Made by a program: the position numbers and the translations under genes
The notes under the pieces: generated by a model
Told to the model about the DNA's origin: nothing
What the model saw: only the letters and a program-made list of their open reading frames with translations
The model's database searches: none
NCBI RefSeq assembly: GCF_051014685.1
Contig: NW_027478599.1
Span: 186,001 to 250,000 of the forward strand
Source of the DNA: Ptiloglossa arizonensis
Lineage: Eukaryota; Arthropoda; Insecta; Hymenoptera; Colletidae
Direction: 5' to 3'
DNA: 64,000 nucleotides
Shown here: in pieces, positions 33,450 through 46,370 of the stretch
Position numbering within the stretch: the stretch's first letter is position 1
Layout of the letters: each line of letters starts with the position of its first letter

Positions 33450-34688
33450 CTCATGAACGGATTGACCTAACCCAAAAATTCCTATTGCATCTGAAAGTAG
33501 AAACTCGCCCGATTACAACGGTATGTGTATTTTTTCCCTAGGCCATTCTGGTTAAGCGTTTGGAGCAGCAGAAGTGCGAAAGATTTGTTGTCTTCTCAAC
33601 CATTTCTTAGCTTCAAACTCCCATATCTCGCGAACGGATTGACCTAACCCAAAAATTCCTGTTGCATCTGAAATTAGAAACTCGCCCGATTACAACTGTA
33701 TCTGTATTTTTTCCCTAGGCCATTCTGTTTAAGCGTTTGGAGCAGCAGAATTGCGAAAAATTTTTTGCCTTCTCAATCATTTCTTGGCTTCAAACTCCCA
33801 TATCTCGCGAACGGGTTGACCTAACCCAAAAATTCCTATTGCATCTGAAAGTAGATACTCGCCCGATTCCAACGGTATGTGTATTGTTTCCCTAGACCAT
33901 TCTGGTTAAGCGTTTTGATCAGCAGAATTGCGAAAAATTTTTTGCTTTCTCAACCATTTCTTGGCTTCAAACTCCCATATCTCGCGAACGGATTGACCTA
34001 ACCCAAAAATTCCTGTGGCGTCTGGAAGTAGAGACTCGCCCGATTACAACGGTATGTGTATTTTTTTCCTAGCCCATTCTGGTTAAGCGATTGGAGCAGC
34101 AGTAGTGCGAAAAATTTGTTGTCCTGTCAACCATTTCTTAGCTTCAAAGTCCCATATCTCGCGAACGGATTGACCTAACCCAAAAATTCCTATTGCATCT
34201 GAAAGTAGAAACTCGCCCGATTACATCGGTAAGTGTATTTTTTCCCTAGGCCATTCTGGTTAAGCGTTTGGAGCAGCAGAATTGCGAAAAATTTTTTGCC
34301 TTCTCAACCATTTCTTGGCTTCAAACTCCCATATCTCGCGAACGGATTGACCTAACCCAAAAATTCCTATTGCATCTGAAAGTAGAAACTCGCCCGATTA
34401 CAACGGTATGTGTATTTTTCCCCTAGGCCATTCTGGTTAAGCGTTTGGAGCAGCAGAATTGCGAAAAATTTGTTGCCTTCTCAACCATTTCTTGGCTTCA
34501 AACTCCCATATCTCGCGAACGGATTGACCTACCCCAAAAATTCCTATTGCATCTGAAAGTCGAAACTCGCCCGATTACAACGGTATGTGTATTTTTCCCC
34601 TAGGCCATTATGGTTAAGCGTTTGGAGCAGCAGAATTGCGAAAAATTTTTTGCCTTCTCAACCATTTCTTGGCTTCAAACTCCCATAT
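33450..34688 (+). repeat. Seven-monomer block m1-m7, tandem copy 2 of 2
   Basis: This is a direct tandem copy at 1239 bp. It differs from copy 1 by gaaattagaaac in m2, cccgattccaac in m3 near 33866, a longer T tract (tttttttcctagcc) near 34065, ggtaagtgta in m5 near 34230 and ccattatgg near 34606. Visible differences of this number suggest a somewhat older duplication than the 16- and 18-monomer pairs. Confidence 0.88.
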
Positions 34689-37600
34689 CTCGCGAACGGA
34701 TTGACCTAACCCAAAAATTCCAATTGCATCTGAAAGTAGAACCCCGCCCGATTACAGCGGTATGTGTATTTTTTCCCTAGGCCATTCTGGTTAAGCGTTT
34801 GGAGCAGCAGAATTGCGAAAAATTTTTTGCCTTCTCAACCATTTCTTGGCTTCAAACTCCCATATCTCGCGAACGGATTGACCTAACCCAAAAATTCCTG
34901 TAGCGTCTGGAAGTAGAGACTCGCCCGATTACAACGGTGTCTGTATTTTTTCCCTAGGCCATTCTGTTTAAGCGTTTGGAGCAGCAGAATTGCGAAAAAT
35001 TTTTTGCCTTCTCAATCATTTCTTGGCTTCAAACTCCCATATCTCGCGAACGGGTTGACCTAACCCAAAAATTCCTATTGCATCTGAAAGTAGATACTCG
35101 CCCGATTACAACGGTATGTGTATTGTTTCCCTAGACCATTCTGGTTAAGCGTTTGGAGCAGCAGAATTGCGAAAAATTTTTTGCCTTCTCAACCATTTCT
35201 TGGCTTCAAACTCCCATATCTCACGAACGGATTGACCTAACCCAAAAATTCCTATAGCGTCTGGAAGTAGAGACTCGCCCGATTACAAAGGTATGTGTAT
35301 TTTTTCCCTAGGCCATTCTGGTTAAGCGTTTGGAGCAGCAGAATTGCGAAAAATTTTTTACCTTCTCAACCATTTCTTGGCTTCAAACTCCCATATCTCG
35401 CGAACGGATTGACCTAACCCAAAAATTCCAATTGCATCTGAAAGTAGAACCTCGCCCGATTACAGCGGTATGTGTATTTTTTCCCTAGGCCATTCTGGTT
35501 AAGCGTTTGGAGCAGCAGAATTGCGAAAAATTTTTTGCCTTCTCAACCATTTCTTGGCTTCAAACTCCCATATCTCGCGAACGGATTGACCTAACCCAAA
35601 AATTCCTGTAGCGTCTGGAAGTAGAGACTCGCCCGATTACAACGGTATGTGTATTTTTTCCCTAGGCCATTCTGGTTAAGCGTTTGGAGCAGCAGAATTG
35701 CGAAAAATTTTTTGCCTTCTCAACCATTTCTTGGCTTCAAACTCCCATATCTCGCGAACGGATTGACCTAACCCAAAAATTCCTATTGCATCTGAAAGTA
35801 GAAACTCGCCCGATTACAACGGTATGTGTATTTTTTCCCTAGGCCATTCTGGTTAAGCGTTTGGATCAGCAGAATTGCGAAAAATTTTTTGCCTTCTCAA
35901 CCATTTCTTGGCTTCAAACTCCCATATCTCGCGAACGGATTGACCTAACCCAAAAATTCCTATTGCATCTGAAAGTAGAAACTCGCCCGATTACAACGGT
36001 ATGTGTATTTTTCCCCTAGGCCATTCTGGTTAAGCATTTGGAGCAGCAGAATTGCGAAAAATTTGTTGCCTTCTCAACCATTTCTTGGCTTCAAACTCCC
36101 ATATCTCGCGAACGGATTGACCTAACCCAAAAATTCCTATTGCATCTGAAAGTCGAAACTCGCCCGATTACAACGGTATGTGTATTTTCCCCCTAGGCCA
36201 TTCTGGTTAAGCGTTTGGAGCAGCAGAATTGCGAAAAATTTTTGGCCTTCTCAACCATTTCTTGGCTTCAAACTCCCATATCTCGCGAACGGATTGACCT
36301 AACCCAAAAATTCCTGTAGCGTCTGGAAGTAGAGACTCGCCCGATTACAACGGTATGTGTATTTTTTCCCTAGGCCATTCTGGTTAAGCGTTTGGAGCAG
36401 CAGAATTGCGAAAAATTTGTTGTCTTCTCAACCATTTCTTGGCTTCAAACTCCCATATCTCGCGAACGGATTGACCTAACCCAAAAATTCCTATAGCGTC
36501 TGGAAGTAGAGACTCGCCCGATTACAAAGGTATGTGTATTTTTTCCCTAGGCCATTCTGGTTAAGCGTTTGGAGCAGCAGAATTGCGAAAAATTTTTTAC
36601 CTTCTCAACCATTTCTTGGCTTCAAACTCCCATATCTCGCGAACGGATTGACCTAACCCAAAAATTCCAATTGCATCTGAAAGTAGAACCTCGCCCGATT
36701 ACAGCGGTATGTGTATTTTTTCCCTAGGCCATTCTGGTTAAGCGTTTGGAGCAGCAGAATTGCGAAAAATTTTTTGCCTTCTCAACCATTTCTTGGCTTC
36801 AAACTCCCATATCTCGCGAACGGATTGACCTAACCCAAAAATTCCTATTGCATCTGAAAGTAGAAACTCGCCCGATTACAACGGTATGTGTATTTTTTCC
36901 CTACGCCATTCTGGTTAAGCGTTTGGATCAGCAGAATTGCGAAAAATTTTTTGCCTTCTCAACCATTTCTTGGCTTCAAACTCCCATATCTCGCGAACGG
37001 ATTGACCTAACCCAAAAATTCCTATTGCATCTGAAAGTAGAAACTCGCCCGATTACAACGGTATGTGTATTTTTCCCCTAGGCCATTCTGGTTAAGCATT
37101 TGGAGCAGCAGAATTGCGAAAAATTTGTTGCCTTCTCAACCATTTCTTGGCTTCAAACTCCCATATCTCGCGAACGGATTGACCTAACCCAAAAATTCCT
37201 ATTGCATCTGAAAGTCGAAACTCGCCCGATTACAACGGTATGTGTATTTTTCCCCTAGGCCATTCTGGTTAAGCGTTTGGAGCAGCAGAATTGCGAAAAA
37301 TTTTTGGCCTTCTCAACCATTTCTTGGCTTCAAACTCCCATATCTCGCGAACGGATTGACCTAACCCAAAAATGACTGTAGCGTCTGGAAGTAGAGACTC
37401 GCCCTATTACAACGGTATGTGTATTTTTTCCCTAGGCCATTCTGGTTAAGCGTTTGGAGCAGCAGAATTGCGAAAAATTTGTTGCCTTCTCAACCATTTC
37501 TTGGCTTCAAACTCCCATATCTCGCGAACGGATTGACCTAACCCAAAAATTCCTGTAGCGTCTGGAAGTAGAGACTCGCCCGATTACAACGGTGTCTGTA

Positions 37601-38405
37601 TTTTTTCCCTAGGCCATTCTGTTTAAGCGTTTGGAGCAGCAGAATTGCGAAAAATTTTTTGCCTTCTCAATCATTTCTTGGCTTCAAACTCCCATATCTC
37701 GCGAACGGGTTGACCTAACCCAAAAATTCCTATTGCATCTGAAAGTAGATACTCGCCCGATTACAACGGTATGTGTATTGTTTCCCTAGACCATTCTGGT
37801 TAAGCGTTTGGAGCAGCAGAATTGCGAAAAATTTTTTGCCTTCTCAACCATTTCTTGGCTTCAAACTCCCATATCTCGCGAACGGATTGACCTAACCCAA
37901 AAATTCCTATAGCGTCTGGAAGTAGAGACTCGCCCGATTACAAAGGTATGTGTATTTTTTCCCTAGGCCATTCTGGTTAAGCGTTTGGAGCAGCAGAATT
38001 GCGAAAAATTTTTTACCTTCTCAACCATTTCTTGGCTTCAAACTCCCATATCTCGCGAACGGATTGACCTAACCCAAAAATTCCAATTGCATCTGAAAGT
38101 AGAACCTCGCCCGATTACAGCGGTATGTGTATTTTTTCCCTAGGCCATTCTGGTTAAGCGTTTGGAGCAGCAGAATTGCGAAAAATTTTTTGCCTTCTCA
38201 ACCATTTCTTGGCTTCAAACTCCCATATCTCGCGAACGGATTGACCTAACCCAAAAATTCCTGTAGCGTCTGGAAGTAGAGACTCGCCCGATTACAACGG
38301 TATGTGTATTTTTTCTCTAGGCCATTCTGGTTAAGCGTTTGGAGCAGCAGAATTGCGAAAAATTTGTTGTCTTCTCAACCATTTCTTAGCTTCAAACTCC
38401 CATAT
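34689..38405 (+). repeat. Mosaic of 21 monomers with a delta/gamma/alpha core and 7- or 8-monomer spacing
   Basis: The recurring motif is delta (ctatagcg, acaaagg) ending in ttttttacc, then gamma. The diagnostic A lies at 35360, 36599 and 38015, giving spacings of 1239 and 1416 bp (7 and 8 monomers). Between them are alpha, beta with ggatcagc, beta with catttgg, epsilon and alpha units, plus alpha/m2 hybrids (ggtgtctgta) near 34938 and 37593, each followed by an m3-like unit. A ctacgcc variant near 36902 removes the usual TAG and opens a 111-codon frame (36746-37081). A tgactgtagcg variant occurs near 37374. Confidence 0.8.
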
Positions 38406-39467
38406 CTCGCGAACGGATTGACCTAACCCAAAAATTCCTATTGTATCTGAAAGTAGAAACTCGCCCGATAACAGCGGTATGTGTATTTTTTCCCTAGGCC
38501 ATTCTGGTTAAGCGTTTGGAGCAGCAGAATTGCGAAAAATTTTTTGCCTTCTCAACCATTTCTTGGCTTCAAACTCCCATATCTCGCGAACGGATTGACC
38601 TAATACAAAAATTCCTGTTGCATCTGAAAGTAGAAACTCGCCCGATTACAACGGTATGTGTATTTTTTCCCTAGGCCATTCTTGTTAAGCGTTTGGAGCA
38701 GCAGAATTGCGAAAAATTTTCTGGCTTCTCAACCATTTCTTGGCTTCAAACTCCCATATCTCGCGAACGGATTGTCCTAACCCAAAAATTCCTGTTGCAT
38801 CTGAAAGTAGAAACTCGCCCGATTACAACGGTATGTGTATTTTTTCCCTAGGCCATTCTGGTTAAGCGTGTGGAGCAGCAGAATTGCGAAAAATTTTTTG
38901 TCTTCTCAACCATTTCTTGGCTTCAAACTCCCATATCTCGCGATCGGATTGACCTAACCCAAAAATTCCTACTGCATCTGAAAGTAGAAACTCGCCCGAT
39001 TACAACGGTATGTGTATTTTTTCCCTAGGCCATTCTGGTTAAGCGTTTGGAGCAGCAGAATTGCGAAAAATTTGTTGTCCTCTCAACCATTTCTTAGCGT
39101 CAAACTCCCATATATCGTGAACGGATTGACCTAACCCAAAAATTCCTGTAGCGTCTGAAAGTAGAAACTCGCCCGATTACAACGGTATGTGTATTTTTAC
39201 CCTAGGCCATTCTTGTTAAGCGTTTGGAGCAGCAGAATTGCGAAAAATTTTTCGCCTTCTCAACCATTCCTTGGCTTCAAACTCCCATATCTCGCGAACG
39301 GATTGACCTAACTCAAAAATTCCTGTTATGTCTGAAAGTAGAAACTCGCCCGATTACAGTGGTATGTGTATTTTTTCCCTAGGCCATTCTGGTTCAGCGT
39401 TTGGAGCAGCAGAATTGCGAAAAATTTTATGTCTCCTCAACAATTTCTTAGCGTCAAACTCCCATAT
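38406..39467 (+). repeat. Diverged six-monomer block D, copy 1 (1062 bp)
   Basis: These six consecutive monomers carry many variants not seen in the left half: attgtatctg with cgataacagcgg; gacctaatacaaaa with attcttgtta and tttctggc; gattgtcctaac with gtgtggagc; gcgatcggattg (a PvuI site) with ctactgcatctg; atatcgtgaacgg with tttttaccctagg; and ttatgtctgaaag with acagtggta, ggttcagcg and tatgtctcctcaacaa. The set recurs at 45309, 50795 and 53980 in the same order. It looks like an older layer of the satellite. Confidence 0.88.
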
Positions 39468-40883
39468 CTCGCGAACGGATTGACCTAACCCAAAAATTCC
39501 TATTGCATCTGAAAGTAGAAACTCGCCCGATTACAACGGTATGTGTATTTTTCCCCTAGGCCATTCTGGTTAAGCATTTGGAGCAGCAGAATTGCGAAAA
39601 ATTTGTTGCCTTCTCAACCATTTCTTGGCTTCAAACTCCCATATCTCGCGAACGGATTGACCTAACCCAAAAATTCCTATTGCATCTGAAAGTCGAAACT
39701 CGCCCGATTACAACGGTATGTGTATTTTTCCCCTAGGCCATTCTGGTTAAGCGTTTGGAGCAGCAGAATTGCGAAAAATTTTTGGCCTTCTCAACCATTT
39801 CTTGGCTTCAAACTCCCATATCTCGCGAACGGATTGACCTAACCCAAAAATTCCTGTAGCGTCTGGAAGTAGAGACTCGCCCGATTACAACGGTATGTGT
39901 ATTTTTTCCCTAGGCCATTCTGGTTAAGCGTTTGGAGCAGCAGAATTGCGAAAAATTTGTTGTCTTCTCAACCATTTCTTGGCTTCAAACTCCCATATCT
40001 CGCGAACGGATTGACCTAACCCAAAAATTCCTATAGCGTCTGGAAGTAGAGACTCGCCCGATTACAAAGGTATGTGTATTTTTTCCCTAGGCCATTCTGG
40101 TTAAGCGTTTGGAGCAGCAGAATTGCGAAAAATTTTTTACCTTCTCAACCATTTCTTGGCTTCAAACTCCCATATCTCGCGAACGGATTGACCTAACCCA
40201 AAAATTCCAATTGCATCTGAAAGTAGAACCTCGCCCGATTACAGCGGTATGTGTATTTTTTCCCTAGGCCATTCTGGTTAAGCGTTTGGAGCAGCAGAAT
40301 TGCGAAAAATTTTTTGCCTTCTCAACCATTTCTTGGCTTCAAACTCCCATATCTCGGGAACGGATTGACCTAACCCAAAAATTCCTGTAGCGTCCGGAAG
40401 TAGAGACTCGCCCGATTACAAAGGTATGTGTATTTTTTCCCTAGGCCATTCTGGTTAAGCGTTTGGAGCAGCAGAATTGCGAAAAATTTGTTGCCTTCTC
40501 AACCATTTCTTGGCTTCAAACTCCCATATCTCGCGAACGGATTGACCTAACCCAAAAATTCCAATTGCATCTGAAAGTAGAACCTCGCCCGATTACAGCG
40601 GTATGTGTATTTTTTCCCTAGGCCATTCTGGTTAAGCGTTTGGAGCAGCAGAATTGCGAAAAATTTTTTGCCTTCTCAACCATTTCTTGGCTTCAAACTC
40701 CCATATCTCGCGAACGGATTGACCTAACCCAAAAATTCCTGTAGCGTCTGGAAGTAGAGACTCGCCCGATTACAAAGGTATGTGTATTTTTTCCCTAGGC
40801 CATTCTGGTTAAGCGTTTGGAGCAGCAGAATTGCGAAAAATTTTTTGCCTTCTCAACCATTTCTTGGCTTCAAACTCCCATAT
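39468..40883 (+). repeat. Eight-monomer segment: beta, epsilon, alpha, delta, gamma, alpha, gamma, alpha
   Basis: Ordinary monomers follow block D with an abrupt return to the homogenised types: beta with catttgg, epsilon, alpha ending in tttttggcc, then delta ending in ttttttacc, and gamma. The next alpha has ctcgggaacgg (losing the CENP-B-like TTCG) and gcgtccgg near 40395. The same order follows the fourth D block at 55042, confirming the duplication at about 15.57 kb. Confidence 0.82.
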
Positions 40884-41768
40884 CTCGCGAACGGATTGAC
40901 CTAACCCAAAAATTCCTATTGCATCTGAAAGTAGAAACTCGCCCGATTACAACGGTATGTGTATTTTTCCCCTAGGCCATTCTGGTTAAGCATTTGGAGC
41001 AGCAGAATTGCGAAAAATTTGTTGCCTTCTCAACCATTTCTTGGCTTCAAACTCCCATATCTCGCGAACGGATTGACCTAACCCAAAAATTCCTATTGCA
41101 TCTGAAAGTCGAAACTCGCCCGATTACAACGGTATGTGTATTTTCCCCCTAGGCCATTCTGGTTAAGCGTTTGGAGCAGCAGAATTGCGAAAAATTTTTG
41201 GCCTTCTCAACCATTTCTTGGCTTCAAACTCCCATATCTCGCGAACGGATTGACCTAACCCAAAAATTCCTGTAGCGTCTGGAAGTAGAGACTCGCCCGA
41301 TTACAACGGTATGTGTATTTTTTCCCTAGGCCATTCTGGTTAAGCGTTTGGAGCAGCAGAATTGCGAAAAATTTGTTGCCTTCTCAACCATTTCTTGGCT
41401 TCAAACTCCCATATCTCGCGAACGGATTGACCTAACCCAAAAATTCCTATAGCGTCTGGAAGTAGAGACTCGCCCGATTACAAAGGTATGTGTATTTTTT
41501 CCCTAGGCCATTCTGGTTAAGCGTTTGGAGCAGCAGAATTGCGAAAAATTTTTTACCTTCTCAACCATTTCTTGGCTTCAAACTCCCATATCTCGCGAAC
41601 GGATTGACCTAACCCAAAAATTCCTGTAGCGTCTGGAAGTAGAGACTCGCCCGATTACAACGGTATGTGTATTTTTTCCCTAGGCCATTCTGGTTAAGCG
41701 TTTGGAGCAGCAGAATTGCGAAAAATTTTTTGCCTTCTCAACCATTTCTTGGCTTCAAACTCCCATAT
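40884..41768 (+). repeat. Five-monomer unit (885 bp), copy 1
   Basis: The order is beta (tttcccctagg, catttgg), epsilon (tract with five C), alpha ending in tttttggcc, delta ending in ttttttacc, and alpha. The delta marker A at 41555 recurs at 42440, exactly 885 bp later. The same unit appears at 47255, in pairs at 56458 and 57343, and in pairs at 59642 and 60527, so it is the main short period of the right part. Confidence 0.87.
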
Positions 41769-42653
41769 CTCGCGAACGGATTGACCTAACCCAAAAATTC
41801 CTATTGCATCTGAAAGTAGAAACTCGCCCGATTACAACGGTATGTGTATTTTTCCCCTAGGCCATTCTGGTTAAGCATTTGGAGCAGCAGAATTGCGAAA
41901 AATTTGTTGCCTTCTCAACCATTTCTTGGCTTCAAACTCCCATATCTCGCGAACGGATTGACCTAACCCAAAAATTCCTATTGCATCTGAAAGTCGAAAC
42001 TCGCCCGATTACAACGGTATGTGTATTTTCCCCCTAGGCCATTCTGGTTAAGCGTTTGGAGCAGCAGAATTGCGAAAAATTTTTGGCCTTCTCAACCATT
42101 TCTTGGCTTCAAACTCCCATATCTCGCGAACGGATTGACCTAACCCAAAAATTCCTGTAGCGTCTGGAAGTAGAGACTCGCCCGATTACAACGGTATGTG
42201 TATTTTTTCCCTAGGCCATTCTGGTTAAGCGTTTGGAGCAGCAGAATTGCGAAAAATTTGTTGCCTTCTCAACCATTTCTTGGCTTCAAACTCCCATATC
42301 TCGCGAACGGATTGACCTAACCCAAAAATTCCTATAGCGTCTGGAAGTAGAGACTCGCCCGATTACAAAGGTATGTGTATTTTTTCCCTAGGCCATTCTG
42401 GTTAAGCGTTTGGAGCAGCAGAATTGCGAAAAATTTTTTACCTTCTCAACCATTTCTTGGCTTCAAACTCCCATATCTCGCGAACGGATTGACCTAACCC
42501 AAAAATTCCTGTAGCGTCTGGAAGTAGAGACTCGCCCGATTACAACGGTATGTGTATTTTTTCCCTAGCCCATTCTGGTTAAGCGATTGGAGCAGCAGTA
42601 GTGCGAAAAATTTTTTGCCTTCTCAACCATTTCTTGGCTTCAAACTCCCATAT
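41769..42653 (+). repeat. Five-monomer unit (885 bp), copy 2
   Basis: This direct tandem copy of the preceding unit has a modified last monomer: it has ctagcccatt, gcgattgg and agtagtgcg, which are m4 markers on an alpha left half. The same modified ending occurs at about 48050, 58140 and 61325, always before a beta unit with ctacgcc and ggatcagc. Confidence 0.87.
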
Positions 42654-44069
42654 CTCGCGAACGGATTGACCTAACCCAAAAATTCCTATTGCATCTGAAA
42701 GTAGAAACTCGCCCGATTACAACGGTATGTGTATTTTTTCCCTACGCCATTCTGGTTAAGCGTTTGGATCAGCAGAATTGCGAAAAATTTTTTGCCTTCT
42801 CAACCATTTCTTGGCTTCAAACTCCCATATCTCGCGAACGGATTGACCTAACCCAAAAATTCCTATTGCATCTGAAAGTAGAAACTCGCCCGATTACAAC
42901 GGTATGTGTATTTTTCCCCTAGGCCATTCTGGTTAAGCATTTGGAGCAGCAGAATTGCGAAAAATTTGTTGCCTTCTCAACCATTTCTTGGCTTCAAACT
43001 CCCATATCTCGCGAACGGATTGACCTAACTCAAAAATTCCTATTGCATCTGAAAGTCGAAACTCGCCCGATTACAACGGTATGTGTATTTTTCCCCTAGG
43101 CCATTCTGGTTAAGCGTTTGGAGCAGCAGAATTGCGAAAAATTTTTGGCCTTCTCAACCATTTCTTGGCTTCAAACTCCCATATCTCGCGAACGGATTGA
43201 CCTAACCCAAAAATTCCTGTAGCGTCTGGAAGTAGAGACTCGCCCTATTACAACGGTATGTGTATTTTTTCCCTAGGCCATTCTGGTTAAGCGTTTGGAG
43301 CAGCAGAATTGCGAAAAATTTGTTGCCTTCTCAACCATTTCTTGGCTTCAAACTCCCATATCTCGCGAACGGATTGACCTAACCCAAAAATTCCAATTGC
43401 ATCTGAAAGTAGAACCTCGCCCGATTACAGCGGTATGTGTATTTTTTCCCTAGGCCATTCTGGTTAAGCGTTTGGAGCAGCAGAATTGCGAAAAATTTTT
43501 TGCCTTCTCAACCATTTCTTGGCTTCAAACTCCCATATCTCGCGAACGGATTGACCTAACCCAAAAATTCCTGTAGCGTCTGGAAGTAGAGACTCGCCCG
43601 ATTACAAAGGTATGTGTATTTTTTCCCTAGGCCATTCTGGTTAAGCGTTTGGAGCAGCAGAATTGCGAAAAATTTTTTGCCTTCTCAACCATTTCTTGGC
43701 TTCAAACTCCCATATCTCGCGAACGGATTGACCTAACCCAAAAATTCCAATTGCATCTGAAAGTAGAACCTCGCCCGATTACAGCGGTATGTGTATTTTT
43801 TCCCTAGGCCATTCTGGTTAAGCGTTTGGAGCAGCAGAATTGCGAAAAATTTTTTGCCTTCTCAACCATTTCTTGGCTTCAAACTCCCATATCTCGTGAA
43901 CGGATTGACCTAACCCAAAAATTCCTGTAGCGTCTGGAAGTAGAGACTCGCCCGATTACAAAGGTATGTGTATTTTTTCCCTAGGCCATTCTGGTTAAGC
44001 GTTTGGAGCAGCAGAATTGCGAAAAATTTTTTGCCTTCTCAACCATTTCTTGGCTTCAAACTCCCATAT
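42654..44069 (+). repeat. Eight ordinary monomers between the five-monomer units and the diverged island
   Basis: The order is beta with ctacgcc and ggatcagc, beta with catttgg, epsilon with taactcaaaaatt, alpha with cgccctattac, gamma, alpha with acaaagg, gamma, and alpha with acaaagg. The ctacgcc change opens a 77-codon frame (42689-42922) by removing the usual TAG. Corresponding monomers occur near 48140, 58227 and, for the first part, 61411. Confidence 0.82.
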
Positions 44070-45308
44070 CTCGCGAACGGATTGACCTAACCCAAAAATT
44101 CCTGTTGCATCTGAAAGTAGAAACTCGCCCGATTACAACGGTATGTGTATTTTTTTTCTAGGCCATTCTGGTTAAGCGTTTGGAGCAGCGGAATTGCGAA
44201 AAATTTGTTGTCTTCTCAACCATTTCTTAGCGTCAAACTCCCATATCTCGCGAACGGATTGACCTAACCCAAAAATTCCTGTTGCAACTGAAAGTAGAAA
44301 CTCGCCCGATTACAACGGTATGTGTGTTTTTTCCCTAGGCCATTCTGGTTAAGCGTTTGGAGCAGCAGAAGTGCGAAAAATTTGTTGTCTTCTCAACCAT
44401 TTCTTAGCTTCAAACTCCCATATCCCGCGAACGGATTGACCTAACCAAAAAATTCCTGTTGCATCTGAAGGTAGAAACTCGCCCGATTACAACGGTATGT
44501 GTATTTTTTCCCTGGGCCATTCTTGTTAAGCGTTTGGAACAGCAGAATTGCGAAAAATTTTCTGCCTTCTCAACCATTTCTTGGCTTCAAACTCCCATAT
44601 CTCGCGTACGGATTGTCCTAACCCAAAAATTCCTGTTGCATCTGAAAGTAGAAACTCGCCCGATTACAACGGTATGTGTATTTTTTCCCTAGGCCATTCT
44701 GGTTAAGCGTGTGGAGCAGCAGAATTGTGAAGAATTTTTTGCCTTCTCAACCATTTCTTGGCTTCAAACTCCCATATCTCCCGAACGGATTGACTTAACC
44801 CAAAAATTCCTATTGCATCTGAAAGTAGAAACTCGCCCGATTACAACGGTATGTGTATTTTTTCCCTAGGCCATTCTGGTTAAGCGTTTGGAGCAGCAGA
44901 AGTGCGAAAAATTTGTTGTCTTCTCAACCATTTCTTAGCTTCAAACTCCCATATCTCGCGAACGGATTGACCTAACCAAAAAATTCCTGTTGTATCTGAA
45001 AGTAGAAACTCGCCCGATAACAGCGGTATGTGTATTTTTTCCCTAGGCCATTCTGGTTAAGCGTTTGGAGCAGCAGAATTGCGAAAAATTTTTTGCCTTC
45101 TCAACCATTTCTTGGCTTCAAACTCCCATATCTCGCGAACGGATTGACCTAACCCAAAAATTCCTATTGCATCTGAAAGTAGAAACTCGCCCGATTACAA
45201 CGGTATGTGTATTTTTTCCCTAGGCCATTCTGGTTAAGCGTTTGGAGCAGCAGAAGTGCGAAAAATTTGTTGTCTTCTCAACCATTTCTTAGCTTCAAAC
45301 TCCCATAT
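44070..45308 (+). repeat. Diverged seven-monomer block F, copy 1
   Basis: These monomers are richer in variants than their neighbours: tttttttctagg with ttagcgtc; gttgcaactgaaag with gtgtgtttttt; atcccgcgaacgg with aaccaaaaaatt, gaaggtag and ccctgggcc; gcgtacggattgtcc; attgtgaagaattt; ctcccgaacggattgactt; and attgtatctg with cgataacagcgg near its end. The ccctgggcc change removes the usual TAG and gives a 77-codon frame at 44459-44692. The block recurs at 49556-50794 and partly near 52.9-53.98 kb. Confidence 0.85.
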
Positions 45309-46370
45309 CTCGCGAACGGATTGACCTAACCCAAAAATTCCTATTGTATCTGAAAGTAGAAACTCGCCCGATAACAGCGGTATGTGTATTTTTTCCCTAG
45401 GCCATTCTGGTTAAGCGTTTGGAGCAGCAGAATTGCGAAAAATTTTTTGCCTTCTCAACCATTTCTTGGCTTCAAACTCCCATATCTCGCGAACGGATTG
45501 ACCTAATACAAAAATTCCTGTTGCATCTGAAAGTAGAAACACGCCCGATTACAACGGTATGTGTATTTTTTCCCTAGGCCATTCTTGTTAAGCGTTTGGA
45601 GCAGCAGAATTGCGAAAAATTTTCTGGCTTCTCAACCATTTCTTGGCTTCAAACTCCCATATCTCGCGAACGGATTGTCCTAACCCAAAAATTCCTGTTG
45701 CATCTGAAAGTAGAAACTCGCCCGATTACAACGGTATGTGTATTTTTTCCCTAGGCCATTCTGGTTAAGCGTGTGGAGCAGCAGAATTGCGAAAAATTTT
45801 TTGTCTTCTCAACCATTTCTTGGCTTCAAACTCCCATATCTCGCGATCGGATTGACCTAACCCAAAAATTCCTACTGCATCTGAAAGTAGAAACTCGCCC
45901 GATTACAACGGTATGTGTATTTTTTCCCTAGGCCATTCTGGTTAAGCGTTTGGAGCAGCAGAATTGCGAAAAATTTGTTGTCCTCTCAACCATTTCTTAG
46001 CGTCAAACTCCCATATATCGTGAACGGATTGACCTAACCCAAAAATTCCTGTAGCGTCTGAAAGTAGAAACTCGCCCGATTACAACGGTATGTGTATTTT
46101 TACCCTAGGCCATTCTTGTTAAGCGTTTGGAGCAGCAGAATTGCGAAAAATTTTTCGCCTTCTCAACCATTCCTTGGCTTCAAACTCCTATATCTCGCGA
46201 ACGGATTGACCTAACTCAAAAATTCCTGTTATGTCCGAAAGTAGAAACTCGCCCGATTACAGTGGTATGTGTATTTTTTCCCTAGGCCATTCTGGTTCAG
46301 CGTTTGGAGCAGCAGAATTGCGAAAAATTTTATGTCTCCTCAACAATTTCTTAGCGTCAAACTCCCATAT
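45309..46370 (+). repeat. Diverged six-monomer block D, copy 2
   Basis: The same six diagnostic monomers as at 38406 appear in the same order, with additional changes such as gaaacacgcccg near 45538, actcctatatc near 46190 and ttatgtccgaaag near 46230. Those extras are shared with copy 3 at 50795 but not with copies 1 and 4, which pairs the copies 2/3 and 1/4. Confidence 0.87.

Larger units (their letters stand above)
38355..43880 (+). repeat. Dispersed duplication of about 5.5 kb, left copy (offset about 15.57 kb)
   Basis: The order D block, beta, epsilon, alpha, delta, gamma, alpha with ctcgggaacgg, gamma, alpha, two five-monomer units, and the eight ordinary monomers to the second gamma all recur at about 53.93-59.45 kb. 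The offset is 15,574 bp at the tatgtctcc marker (39427 and 55001) and 15,573 bp at 42689/58262; 88 monomers would be 15,576, and known one-base deletions account for the difference. The copies part company after about 43.88 and 59.45 kb. Confidence 0.83.
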
